Assembly (NCBI RefSeq): GCF_002093975.1
Contig: NZ_MSZZ01000034.1
Span: forward strand, 110,195-174,194
Length of the DNA: 64,000 bases
DNA from: Thermoactinospora rubra
GTDB taxonomy: Bacteria > Actinomycetota > Actinomycetes > Streptosporangiales > Streptosporangiaceae
Direction of reading: 5' to 3'
The position numbers and the translations under genes were made by a program. The notes beneath the pieces are model-generated. The model was not told the origin of the DNA. It saw only the letters and a program-made list of their open reading frames with translations, and ran no database searches. Of this stretch, positions 41,076 to 49,280 are shown in pieces. Positions within the stretch are counted from its first letter, which is position 1. Every line of letters begins with the position of its first letter.

Positions 41076-42356
41076 TCAGCTCCGCCTGGGGGTGGCGCGC
41101 AGGCCGAAATAGACGTACGGCGTGCCGTTCCCGAGCGTGAAGAAGACCACGCGATGCCAGACCGGATCGCCCTCGCGCCTGGCCAGGGCGTGGCCCTCGT
41201 CCTCGAAGACCAGGTCGAAGGCCATGGGCGAGGCGAGGTCGGTCAGCGGGCCGGTGTTCTCCACCGTCATGCGGGTGCCTGACAGCGTGATGCGCACCCC
41301 GGTGCGCTCGTAGACGCCGTCGTGGCGGCCGCCGGCGGGGAACGGCTCGGCGGGCGGGCGCGGGGCGGCGGGCGGGCGCACCCCGGCCAGGCGCGGGAAC
41401 AGCTCCTCTGCCAGCTCCTGGAAGAACGCGCGGGTGTTGCCGCCGTTGGCCAGGACGGCGACGGTCGTGCCGGTGTCGGGCAGCACCCACAGCATCGCCG
41501 CCTGCCCGACGGTGTTGCCGCCGTGCGTCCAGACCGCCCTGCCGTCCCAGGTGTCCAGGATCCAGCCCAGCCCCCAGTGGGTGCCGAGGGTCCGCTCCGG
41601 CAGCTCCACGTGCGGGCGGGCCATCTCCTCGACGCTGGAGCGCCGCAGCAGCGTGCCCTCCAGGAAGGAGCGGCCGAAGCGCACCACGTCGGCGGCCGTC
41701 GAGCAGATCAGCCCGGCCGGGCCGACCGAGCGCATGAGCCCCCACCGCGGCGAGGGCTCGGGCGTCCGGCCCGGCTCGCCGAGGTGCCCCAGGGCCGCGC
41801 GGAAGCGGATCACGTCCTCGGCCAGCGTCCAGGTGTGGGTGAGCCCCAGGGGCTCGACGACCTGCTCGCGCAGCGCGGCGTCCCACGCCCGGCCGGTGAC
41901 GACCTCCACGATGCGCCCGGCGACGACGAAGCCGGCGTTGCAGTAGGAGTGGGCCGCGCCGGGCGGATGCGTGGCGGCCAGGTCCCCGGCGTCCTCGACG
42001 TAGCGCGCCAGGCAGTCGTCGCCGCGGCCGGTGTCGTGGAAGAAGTCGCCGTCGATGCCGCTGGTGTGGGTGAGCAGGTGGCGGATCGTCACGCCCCTGC
42101 CGATCGAGGGGAGGATCTGCGCCACGGGGGCGTCCAGGTCGAGCCTGCCCTGCTCGGCCAGGAGCATGATCTGGACGGTGGTCCAGACCTTGGTGATGGA
42201 GCCGATCTGGAACAGCGTGTCGGGGGTGGTCTCGACGCCGGTGCCGAGGTTGAGCACGCCGGTGACCTCCTGGTGGAGCCGCCCGTCGTGCCAGTAGGCC
42301 AGGGAGGCTCCCGGCACCTGGAATCGTTTGCTGAGGTCTGCCAGCGCGATCGTCAT
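41076..42356 (-). CDS. Serine hydrolase, class C beta-lactamase-like
   Basis: The 426-residue protein starts MTIALADLSKRFQVPG without a signal peptide. Motifs: SITK (SxxK nucleophile) near residue 55, YCN (YxN) near 140, and a His-x-Gly type third motif (WTHGGNTVG) near 280. The C-terminal 110 residues form a small beta domain as in esterase EstB/DAP-like members. It could be a D-aminopeptidase or esterase. It diverges from the cyclase gene. Confidence 0.88.
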   Translation of the reverse strand: MTIALADLSKRFQVPGASLAYWHDGRLHQEVTGVLNLGTGVETTPDTLFQIGSITKVWTTVQIMLLAEQGRLDLDAPVAQILPSIGRGVTIRHLLTHTSGIDGDFFHDTGRGDDCLARYVEDAGDLAATHPPGAAHSYCNAGFVVAGRIVEVVTGRAWDAALREQVVEPLGLTHTWTLAEDVIRFRAALGHLGEPGRTPEPSPRWGLMRSVGPAGLICSTAADVVRFGRSFLEGTLLRRSSVEEMARPHVELPERTLGTHWGLGWILDTWDGRAVWTHGGNTVGQAAMLWVLPDTGTTVAVLANGGNTRAFFQELAEELFPRLAGVRPPAAPRPPAEPFPAGGRHDGVYERTGVRITLSGTRMTVENTGPLTDLASPMAFDLVFEDEGHALARREGDPVWHRVVFFTLGNGTPYVYFGLRATPRRS

Positions 42357-42449
42357 GATCGGCACCCTAGGGCCGGCGGCCGCATTCCGGGGGATGCCCG
42401 GCGAAATAGTGTTATGTTGCCGCCCATACCCGGGAAGCGGGCAGGTGGC

Positions 42450-43406
42450 ATGGCATTCGAAGATCGCCTCGCCGAGGCGTTCATGGGGCACCGGCGCCGG
42501 TACACCAGCCATCAGGTGGCCGAGATGGCCGGGGTGCCGGTCTACCGGGCGCGGCGGTACTGGCGCGCGCTCGGTTTCGCCAACGTGGCCGACGACGCGG
42601 TGGAGTTCACCGACGCCGACGTGGCGGCGTTGAAGACCATGCTGGCGCTGGTCAGCGAGGGCGTCTACGACGAGGAGCACGTGCTGCTCATGGCCAGGTC
42701 CCTGGGCAGGGCCACCGCCCGGCTCGCCGAGTCCCAGGCCGAGCTCGGCGCCGAGATGCTCGACCAGGCCGGGGTGCCGATCGCCCGGCGGCCCGCCGCG
42801 TGGGCCAGACGGGCCCGGCGCGTCGTCCCCGACCTCGAACAGCTGATGGTCTACGCCTGGCGCCGCAACCTGGCCGCCTCCGCCGGGCGGCTCGTGGACC
42901 AGGACACGCATGCCGTACGGCAGGCGATCGGGTTCGCCGACCTGGTGGGCTTCACCCGGCTCAGCCGCCAGCTCACCGAGACCGAGCTGGCACGGCTGGT
43001 GGAGCGGTTCGAGGGCAGGTCCGCCGACGTGGTGACCTCCGGCGGCGGCCGCGTGGTCAAGACGCTGGGCGACTCGGTGCTGTTCTGCGCCGACAAGGCG
43101 CACGACGCGGCCGAGATCGGGCTGCGGCTGGTGGAGACCCACCGGCGCGTCAAGGGCATGCCCGACCTGCGGGTGGGGCTGGCCATCGGGCCCGTGATCG
43201 CGCGCATGGGCGACGTGTTCGGCACAACGGTGAACCTGGCCAGCCGCCTGACCGCGCTGGCCCACCCGGGCACGATCCTGGCCGATCCGGCGATGGCCGA
43301 GGAGCTGGCCGGCGACGAGGCCTTCCAGGTGCGGGCGGTCGACCGCCTGACCGTGCGGGGGCTGGGCGAGCTGGCACCCTTCACCGTGCAAAGATCATCG
43401 CCGTAG
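42450..43406 (+). CDS. Class III adenylate/guanylate cyclase with N-terminal MerR-like domain
   Basis: The 318-residue protein has an N-terminal segment (about 15-75) with YTSHQVAEMAGVPVYRARRYWRALGF, a MerR-like winged-helix pattern, and a helical middle. The C-terminal cyclase domain (about 165-300) has FADLVGFTRLS with metal Asp, VVKTLGDSVLF with the base-recognising Lys and second Asp, and GTTVNLASRL with the transition-state Asn and Arg. The key residues for activity are present. An HTH-cyclase fusion without a membrane part suggests a cytosolic or DNA-linked cAMP source. Confidence 0.88.
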   Translation: MAFEDRLAEAFMGHRRRYTSHQVAEMAGVPVYRARRYWRALGFANVADDAVEFTDADVAALKTMLALVSEGVYDEEHVLLMARSLGRATARLAESQAELGAEMLDQAGVPIARRPAAWARRARRVVPDLEQLMVYAWRRNLAASAGRLVDQDTHAVRQAIGFADLVGFTRLSRQLTETELARLVERFEGRSADVVTSGGGRVVKTLGDSVLFCADKAHDAAEIGLRLVETHRRVKGMPDLRVGLAIGPVIARMGDVFGTTVNLASRLTALAHPGTILADPAMAEELAGDEAFQVRAVDRLTVRGLGELAPFTVQRSSP

Positions 43407-43416
43407 GGTGGGGCGC

Positions 43417-45081
43417 ATGACGATCAGCGACGATCTCGCGAAGATCGCGGAGCGGTACTTCGACCGGAAGATGGCAGCCGAGCCGTTCACCGCGACCATC
43501 TACGGCGTCCCCGGCTACGACGACCAGGTGGGCGACCCGAGCCGGGAGGGCGACCGGCGGCGCGCCGCCGAGCTGGAGGAGACCGGGCGGGAGCTGGCCG
43601 CCCTCGACCCGGCGGAGCTGATCGGCCAGGACCGCGTCACCCACTCGATGCTCACCCGCCTGGCCGGGGACGAGCGGGCGATGCTGGAGGCCGCCCTGGC
43701 GGAGGTCGGGGTGACGGCCGGGATCGCCGGCGTGCACACGACCGTCCTGAGCCTGATGCCCTCCACCCCGCTGACCACGCCGGAGCGCGCCGCCGACTAC
43801 CTGACCCGCCTGCGCGCGCTGGAGGGCTACTTCGACGCGGCGCTGGAGCGGTACCGCCAGGCCGGGCGCGACGGCCGCCACCAGGTGGCCCGCCTCGTGC
43901 GCCAGGCGATCGCCCAGCTCGACGGCTACCTGGCCAGTGACGTGGACGCCGACCCGCTGCTGCAGCCCGCCCCCGACGACGCCTGGCGCGCCGAGGCGGC
44001 CGAGATCGTCGCCGGCCGGGTGCGGCCCGCCCTGGCCCGCTGGCGTACGGCTTTCGCCGAGGAACTGCTGCCCGCCGCCCGCGACGACGACCACGTCGGC
44101 ATCCGCCACGTCCCCGGCGGCGCGGCGGGCTACCAGGCGGCGATCCGGCACTACACCACCACGGACCTCACCGCCGAGGAGATCCACCGGATCGGCCTGG
44201 ACGTGCTGGCCCGGCTGCGGGAGGAGTTCGCCGAGATCGGCGGACGGGCGCTGGGCGTGTCCGACCCCGGCGAGGTGATGCGGCGGCTGCGGGAGGACCC
44301 GTCGCTGCGGTTCGAGAGCGCCGATCAGATCGTCGCCAGCGCCACCGAGGCGCTCGCCCGCGCCGAGGCCGCGCTGGGCGACTGGTTCCCGCCCTACGAC
44401 ATCGCCCCGTGCGAGGTCAGGGAGATCCCCGCGCTGGCCGCCAAGGACTCGGTGCTGGCCTACTACACCCCGCCCGCCGCCGACGGCTCCCGACCGGGCA
44501 TCCACTGGATCAACACCTACGACCCGGCCTCGCGCGCCCGCTACGAGTACGAGGCGCTCGCCTTCCACGAGAGCGTGCCCGGCCACCACCTGCAGCTGGC
44601 GGTCGGCCAGAGGCTGCACGGCCTGCCCGCCTTCCGCCGCTTCGGCCACGTCACCGCCTACGGCGAGGGCTGGGGCCTGTACACCGAGCGCCTGGCCGAC
44701 GAGATGGGCCTGTACAGCGGCGACCTGGAGCGCCTGGGCATGCTGTCGTTCGACGCCTGGCGGGCCTGCCGCCTGGTGGTGGACACCGGCATGCACCACC
44801 TGGGCTGGCCGCGGTCGCGGGCGGTGGAGTTCATGCTGGCCAACAGCGCGCTGTCGGAGACGAACGTGGTCAACGAGATCGACCGCTACATCGCCTGGCC
44901 CGGGCAGGCGCTCGCCTACATGATCGGCCGCCTGCGCATCCTGGCGCTGCGCGAGCAGGCCGCCGCCGCGCTGGGCCCCCGTTTCGACATCCGGACGTTC
45001 CACGACAAGGTGCTGTCCAACGGGTCCGTCCCGCTGGACACGCTGGAGGAGATCATCACGGAGTGGACGGCCGCGCCCTGA
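43417..45081 (+). CDS. DUF885-family zinc peptidase-like protein
   Basis: The 554-residue protein is largely helical. It carries AFHESVPGHHLQLAVG (HExxxGHH zinc pattern) near residue 380, followed by AYGEGWGLYTERLADE, where a Glu is the third ligand. This is the DUF885 signature. Members are thought to be carboxypeptidase-like, cytosolic metalloproteases. ATG 43417 is used, with GGTGGGG upstream, 10 bp after the cyclase stop, so it may be cotranscribed. The 3' end overlaps the convergent methyltransferase by 26 bp. Confidence 0.88.
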   Translation: MTISDDLAKIAERYFDRKMAAEPFTATIYGVPGYDDQVGDPSREGDRRRAAELEETGRELAALDPAELIGQDRVTHSMLTRLAGDERAMLEAALAEVGVTAGIAGVHTTVLSLMPSTPLTTPERAADYLTRLRALEGYFDAALERYRQAGRDGRHQVARLVRQAIAQLDGYLASDVDADPLLQPAPDDAWRAEAAEIVAGRVRPALARWRTAFAEELLPAARDDDHVGIRHVPGGAAGYQAAIRHYTTTDLTAEEIHRIGLDVLARLREEFAEIGGRALGVSDPGEVMRRLREDPSLRFESADQIVASATEALARAEAALGDWFPPYDIAPCEVREIPALAAKDSVLAYYTPPAADGSRPGIHWINTYDPASRARYEYEALAFHESVPGHHLQLAVGQRLHGLPAFRRFGHVTAYGEGWGLYTERLADEMGLYSGDLERLGMLSFDAWRACRLVVDTGMHHLGWPRSRAVEFMLANSALSETNVVNEIDRYIAWPGQALAYMIGRLRILALREQAAAALGPRFDIRTFHDKVLSNGSVPLDTLEEIITEWTAAP

Positions 45082-45544
45082 CACACAGGAAGGGGCCTTC
45101 GACGAGGGCGGTGGCCGTGTAGCCGTTCTCGGTCAGGGCCCCGGTCACCTTCCCGGCGATCTCCTCGGTACGGCCCGGCGGCTCGTAGCAGATCGACAGC
45201 GCGCCGCCGGGTGCGAGGAGCTCCCGGATCCTGTCCAGCTCGCGGGCGGGTGACCGTACCCAGAAGAGGTTGACGTTGACGGCCAGGATCTTGTCGTAGC
45301 GCTCGTCGGTGACGTAGTCCTCGAGCGCGGCGACGTGGAAGGCGGCCCTGGGGGAAGTGACCCGTTTGCGGGCCCGGTCGATCTGCGTGGCGGACCGGTC
45401 GATGGCGGTGATCGTCCCGGTCTCGAGCCTGGCGGCGATGAGCTCGGCGGCCACCCCGCCGCCGCAGCCGACCTCCAGGACCCGGTCACCGGGCCGGACG
45501 TCGAGCCGGTCCACGGCCCATCGCAGGCGCTCGGGAACAGTCAT
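45056..45544 (-). CDS. Class I SAM-dependent methyltransferase (short)
   Basis: The 162-residue protein has VLEVGCGGGVAAELIA (motif I), ITAIDRSATQI (motif II) and LLAPGGALSICYEPPG (post-III). The length is short for a small-molecule methyltransferase but the fold seems complete. The acceptor is not predictable. It stands alone next to the repeat-flanked locus. Confidence 0.85.
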   Translation of the reverse strand: MTVPERLRWAVDRLDVRPGDRVLEVGCGGGVAAELIAARLETGTITAIDRSATQIDRARKRVTSPRAAFHVAALEDYVTDERYDKILAVNVNLFWVRSPARELDRIRELLAPGGALSICYEPPGRTEEIAGKVTGALTENGYTATALVEGPFLCVRARPSTP

Positions 45545-45620
45545 GGAGACATCATCCCTCGCGGCGGCGGGCTCGGAGGACTACAGTGCGAGGACGGCCC
45601 GCGGCGGTGACGCCCGGTGG

Positions 45621-45678
45621 GCCTGACGAGTGCGGGCACTCCCGGTGATCGTTTGCCCCGGCCTGGGGGTGCCTGCGT
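45621..45678. repeat. Direct repeat, left copy
   Basis: A 58-bp block starting GCCTGACGAGTGCGGGCACT and ending GCCTGCGT matches 46031-46091 with a handful of differences, in the same orientation. The two copies bracket the small membrane-protein gene and its terminator. Confidence 0.8.
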
Positions 45679-45701
45679 CCCTGCCGACGCGCCCCTTGCA
45701 G

Positions 45702-45729
45702 GAGATGGGCGCCCCGTCGCGCCCATCTC
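45702..45729. terminator. Hairpin terminator of the small membrane-protein gene
   Basis: GAGATGGGCGC (45702-45712) and GCGCCCATCTC (45719-45729) form a perfect 11-bp stem with a CCCGTC loop, 25 bp after the minus-strand stop at 45754. Confidence 0.7.
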
Positions 45730-45753
45730 GCGGTGCCTGATCAGGATGCATGG

Positions 45754-45999
45754 TCAGGTTGTGCCCACGAGGAGCTGGGCGATGATCGCCACGGCGGCGC
45801 CGCTGAGAGCGGCGGCGGCCACCAGGACGAGGAAGAGGCGGGCCAGCAGGCCGGCCGCCTTCGCGAGCGTGCGCAGAGCGCAGCCGAGCGCCCACAGGGC
45901 GATGACGGCGAACAGCGAGAAGACCGCGCGCGCGGCCATCACGCCCTCGGGTGAGGGCTTCACGTCCGTGACCATGGTGGAGAGGACTAGAGTGAGCAT
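45754..45999 (-). CDS. Small two-helix membrane protein flanked by direct repeats
   Basis: From ATG 45999, with CAGGAG seven bases upstream, the protein has 81 residues: MLTLVLSTMVTDVKPSPEG, then a helix (AVFSLFAVIALWALGCAL), a short basic loop and a second helix (LLARLFLVLVAAAALSGAAVAIIAQLLV). No motif is known to me. Its own terminator and flanking 60-bp direct repeats give it the look of a small cassette. It could be a membrane partner of the XRE/glycosyltransferase pair, but that is speculation. Confidence 0.65.
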   Translation of the reverse strand: MLTLVLSTMVTDVKPSPEGVMAARAVFSLFAVIALWALGCALRTLAKAAGLLARLFLVLVAAAALSGAAVAIIAQLLVGTT

Positions 46000-46030
46000 G
46001 TGTGGCTCCTGAGGGGGTTGGCGCCGGTGA

Positions 46031-46091
46031 GCCTGACGAGGTGCGGGCGCTCCCAGTGATCGTCTGCCCCGGCCTCCAGGAGTGCCTGCGT
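46031..46091. repeat. Direct repeat, right copy
   Basis: This 61-bp block starts GCCTGACGAGGTGCGGGCGC and ends GCCTGCGT, and is the partner of 45621-45678. It lies upstream of the small membrane-protein start, so it may also contain that gene's promoter. Confidence 0.8.
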
Positions 46092-46174
46092 GATGCGCGG
46101 AAGGTGCCTGCTCGTCCCCCGCTCCGGCGGGCGGGGCACGTGCCTGTTTCGTGTCGCGCTTCATGTCGCCTCGA

Positions 46175-46233
46175 TTTCACTGTAATTCCTGGAATTTCAC
46201 CTGAAGTCAGGTTGCTTCAGTGAAAGGAATTCC
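46175..46233. promoter_or_regulatory. Four stacked palindromes upstream of the XRE gene
   Basis: Outer arms TTTCACTG (46175-46182) and CAGTGAAA (46218-46225) enclose two more: AATTCC-T-GGAATT (46184-46196) and ACCTGA-AG-TCAGGT (46199-46212). The palindrome GGAATTCC (46226-46233) follows directly. The GGAATT half-site recurs. Such density in AT-rich sequence suggests multi-site binding by the XRE protein itself. Confidence 0.6.
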
Positions 46234-46380
46234 CGGCAGGACTTGCGTTTAATCCGCCCCTACGCCATGATCCTCTGCTTAGAATGAGGGCTTTCAGGCG
46301 AAGCACCTCTCCACCAGGTAAATTTCCATGCCGTTCAGCCAATTTCAGTGGAATACTGGAACCCGAGGGAAGGCGGCACC

Positions 46381-47415
46381 ATGGCTGGACAGGCTCTGGC
46401 GAGGCGGCTGAGAGCGCTTCGCACCGGACGATGGCCAGGAAAGAAGATCACTCAGATGCAGCTGGGAAAGGCTCTCGGCGGGCTCAGCGTCTCGCTGGTG
46501 TCCTCCTGGGAGTCCACCAAGGACCCGGCGGCGCCCACCGACGAGCGCCTCGAGGCCTACGCCAGGCTGTTCTGCACCGACCGCTCGCTGCAGGGAGACT
46601 CGCTGCGCCTCCTGGAGATCGCGGAGCTCACGCCCGACGAGCTGCGCCGGCGCGACGGCCTGCTCACGGAGCTGAAGGAACTGCGGAGCGGACGGGACGC
46701 CACGGATGCCTCCCCCGCGTCCGCGCCCACCGGGTACTGGCACTTCCCCGACGGCAACACGGTCACCATCATCTGCGCGAAGATGCCCAAGGCCCTGCTC
46801 GGCGATCCCAAATACACCGACCGGGCCAGCCCCGACTTCGTCGAGCTGTCCCACTACGCCGACCCCGACGCCCTGATCGAGTTGTTCGGCCACATCCGCG
46901 CGACCAATCCGACGAGCTACGTGCGGTTCAGAACCACCGAGACGGTCGCCCCCGACAACCTCACCGACCACATCGTCCTGCTCGGCGGCGTGGACTGGAA
47001 CACCACCACGACCATGATCCTGGAGCGGATCCAGTTGCCGGTGCGGCAGGTCAACGACTGGGAGGGCGAGAAGGGCCCGTACTTCGAGGTGGGCGAGGAG
47101 CGCTTCCACCCGCGGCTCGACGAGCAGGGCAGGCTGCAGGAGGACGTGGCGCTGTTCTACCGGGGCCCGAACCCGCTCAACCACAAGCGGACCCTCACCA
47201 TCGCCAACGGCATGTACGGCCGCGGCACCTACGGCGCCGTCCGGGCGCTGACCGACCGGAAGTTCCGCGACCGCAACACCGAATACCTGCACAAGCGGTT
47301 CGCCGGCCAGCCCGCCTTCGCCGTCTTGACCAAGGTGCTCGTGGTCAACAACGTCACGGTGACCCCCGACTGGACCGTCGAGTCCTACCGGCTCCACGAA
47401 TGGCCGGCGCCGTGA
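46381..47415 (+). CDS. XRE-type helix-turn-helix protein with a large unidentified C-terminal domain
   Basis: The 344-residue protein starts at ATG after GAAGGCGG. Residues about 5-75 form an XRE helix-turn-helix (TQMQLGKALGGLSVSLVSSWES). Residues about 115-344 form an alpha/beta domain with VTIICAKMP, DHIVLLGGVDWN, GPYFEV and NPLNHKRTLTIANGMYGRGTYGAV. I cannot name this domain; the LLGGxxWN element hints at a Rossmann-like nucleotide or ligand site. It is unlike a plain repressor. The stop overlaps the glycosyltransferase start region. Confidence 0.8.
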   Translation: MAGQALARRLRALRTGRWPGKKITQMQLGKALGGLSVSLVSSWESTKDPAAPTDERLEAYARLFCTDRSLQGDSLRLLEIAELTPDELRRRDGLLTELKELRSGRDATDASPASAPTGYWHFPDGNTVTIICAKMPKALLGDPKYTDRASPDFVELSHYADPDALIELFGHIRATNPTSYVRFRTTETVAPDNLTDHIVLLGGVDWNTTTTMILERIQLPVRQVNDWEGEKGPYFEVGEERFHPRLDEQGRLQEDVALFYRGPNPLNHKRTLTIANGMYGRGTYGAVRALTDRKFRDRNTEYLHKRFAGQPAFAVLTKVLVVNNVTVTPDWTVESYRLHEWPAP

Positions 47416-48548
47416 AGCGCCCCCGCCCCTGGGTCTCCCCCGACCATCACGCCTCCCACGAGCATCTGCTGTGGTTCGCGACCCCGGCCGGCGCGGTCGA
47501 TCCCGACGCCATCATCGTGCCGACCATCCGCCCGCCCATGGCGCTCAAACACGTCGTCGGGCTCGCGGCGGACCTGCGCCGCCCCCTGGTGGTGCTGTGC
47601 AGCGGGAGGTGGACCAGTGCCCGGCGGATGACCGAGTTCGCCGACTGGGGCGCGGAGATCGTCGCGATCGACGTGCCCGAGCGGCGACGTCTCGCGCTGC
47701 CGGACTTCCAGACCACCAACCTGCTGGCCGGCACCCGGTTCGAGCGGCGCGAGGACACCTCCGTCAAGCGCAACGTCGCCCTGGCGCTCGCCAGGCTGCT
47801 GAGGTGGAAACGCATCCTGTTTCTCGACGACGACATCGAGGTCGACAGCTCGGAGGATCTGCGCCGCGCCGCCGGGCTGCTGGACGACGACTTCAGCGCG
47901 GTCGGCATGCGCATCGACGGTTTCCCCGACAACTCCGTGGTGTGCCACGCATATCGGGCGGTCGGGGGGCCCCAGCAGTCCTTCGTCGGCGGCGGAGCGC
48001 TGGCGGTGGCGACCGGCAAGGACGCCTCGTTCTTTCCCGCCATCTACAACGAGGACTGGTTCTACCTGCTGGAGGCCAGGAAGCTGCGACGGCTTGGCGT
48101 GACAGGGAAGGTGTTCCAGGCTCCCTACGACCCCTTTCGCACCCCCGACAGGGCGCGGGCGGAGGAGCTGGGAGACGTGCTGGCGGAAGGGGTCTTCTGG
48201 CTGCTGGACGAGGGAAAGACGCTCCAGGAGGCGGACGAGCGCCATTGGACGGAGTTCCTCGCGCGCAGGAAGCGCTTCATCACCGATGTCCTCACCCGCG
48301 TGCCGTTCTGCGATGAACCGCCGGATGTGCGGCAACGCATGCAGGATGCGTTGCGCGCCGCCCGGGGCAGGCTGGACCTGATCTCTCCCGAGCTCTGCGT
48401 GGCCTACCTGGCCGCCTGGCGTGCCGACAGGGACGAGTGGCGGGCCTTCCTCAACAGGCTCAAGCCCGTCCGGCGGTGGAAGGAAGCGCTTGCCCGCCTG
48501 GGTGTGACGGATCACGAGCACATAAATCCTCATCTGTCACAAATGTGA
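47400..48548 (+). CDS. GT-A-type glycosyltransferase-like protein
   Basis: The 382-residue protein starts at ATG 47400, 16 bases inside the XRE gene; GTG 47412 overlaps the XRE stop (GTGA) and is also possible. The strand-loop RILFLDDDIEV holds a DxD metal/nucleotide-sugar motif. GGGALAV and YNEDWFY resemble the acceptor and ED base motifs of GT2-like enzymes. There is no membrane segment or signal. Coupling to an XRE sensor gene suggests a conditionally made modification enzyme. Donor and acceptor unknown. Confidence 0.75.
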   Translation: MAGAVKRPRPWVSPDHHASHEHLLWFATPAGAVDPDAIIVPTIRPPMALKHVVGLAADLRRPLVVLCSGRWTSARRMTEFADWGAEIVAIDVPERRRLALPDFQTTNLLAGTRFERREDTSVKRNVALALARLLRWKRILFLDDDIEVDSSEDLRRAAGLLDDDFSAVGMRIDGFPDNSVVCHAYRAVGGPQQSFVGGGALAVATGKDASFFPAIYNEDWFYLLEARKLRRLGVTGKVFQAPYDPFRTPDRARAEELGDVLAEGVFWLLDEGKTLQEADERHWTEFLARRKRFITDVLTRVPFCDEPPDVRQRMQDALRAARGRLDLISPELCVAYLAAWRADRDEWRAFLNRLKPVRRWKEALARLGVTDHEHINPHLSQM

Positions 48549-48550
48549 CA
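48535..48550. promoter_or_regulatory. Perfect palindrome at the end of the glycosyltransferase gene
   Basis: TGTCACA-AA-TGTGACA overlaps the glycosyltransferase stop codon and lies about 100 bp before the acetyltransferase gene. The 2-nt spacer is too tight for a good terminator hairpin and also differs from CRP sites (which need a 6-bp spacer). An operator for the downstream gene is more likely. Confidence 0.45.
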
Positions 48551-48647
48551 CCGTTTTGCCAACAAATCGGCATATGTTTCGTCTGGTGCTGACAGACTTC
48601 CTTGACCCGCTTGTGACTTTCGCCGGGCCCCCCGGATCGTAGAAGCC

Positions 48648-49160
48648 ATGCGCGTCCAGATTCGGCGGGCTTCGGAGTCGGATCTGCCCGCGTTAGTCGA
48701 GGCTTTCGGGCACCGCGAATACTTCAGGACGCATCTCGCCAAGCAGGACGAGGGCCGCGGGATGCTGCTCGTCGCCTTCAACGACCGCAGGCCCGTCGGG
48801 CACGTCTACGTCTGGCTGGGCCCGCCCGAGGAGCCCGACCTGCGCAAGGGCCTGGACGACGTGCGGCTGCTCACGCGCCTGGAGGTGGCCCGGCCGTACC
48901 GCGGGCGCGGGATCGGCACGGAGCTCGTGCGCGCGGCCGAGGACGTGATCGGCCGGGTCGGCTCCTGGGTGGCCCTCGGCGTCAGCCCGGAGGAGGGCCA
49001 CCTGCACGCCTTCTACGAACGGCTGGGCTACCGGCTCTGGCGTGAGGAGCTGCTCGCCACGTGGCGGGAGGTCTACCACCGCGACGGGCGGGTCGAACGC
49101 ATCCCCGACCTGTGCCGCGTGTTCGTCAAGCGCGTACGGCGGGCCAACGGGACGCCCTAG
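48648..49160 (+). CDS. GNAT-family N-acetyltransferase
   Basis: The 170-residue protein has the GNAT acetyl-CoA site LEVARPYRGRGIGTELVRAAE (split core RPYRGRGIG), ALGVSPEEGHLHAFYERLGY as motif B, and an N-terminal beta strand pattern MRVQIRRASESDL. The substrate is not predictable. It stands alone with its own upstream region. Confidence 0.9.
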   Translation: MRVQIRRASESDLPALVEAFGHREYFRTHLAKQDEGRGMLLVAFNDRRPVGHVYVWLGPPEEPDLRKGLDDVRLLTRLEVARPYRGRGIGTELVRAAEDVIGRVGSWVALGVSPEEGHLHAFYERLGYRLWREELLATWREVYHRDGRVERIPDLCRVFVKRVRRANGTP

Positions 49161-49280
49161 GGACGGCCCGCCGGCGTCCGCGGCGAGGGCTTTCCGGAAT
49201 TTCCCGGACATGCCACAGCGGGAGCCCCTATCGTTTTGGAGTCGGACCAACACGGTGCGTAATCTCAGGGAGGGGCCCGC

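Larger units (their letters stand above)
46000..46380. other. 381-bp intergenic region with repeat and operator cluster
   Basis: This gap between the leftward membrane-protein gene and the rightward XRE gene holds a repeat copy (46031-46091) and a palindrome cluster (46175-46233). A lower-GC stretch runs from about 46170 to 46350. I find no convincing RNA gene or protein-coding frame in it, and no clear -35/-10 pair for the XRE gene. Confidence 0.6.

Noticed and set aside
45581..46180. A possible longer minus-strand protein across the direct repeats, with a repeated PGQTITGSART segment
   Set aside because: The repeated peptide is a by-product of the DNA repeat. The frame overlaps the better-supported membrane-protein gene and terminator.
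48504..48515. GTGA-CGGA-TCAC near the end of the glycosyltransferase gene as a CRP site
   Set aside because: The spacer is 4 bp, not the 6 bp of CRP-family sites, and it lies in coding sequence far from a promoter.
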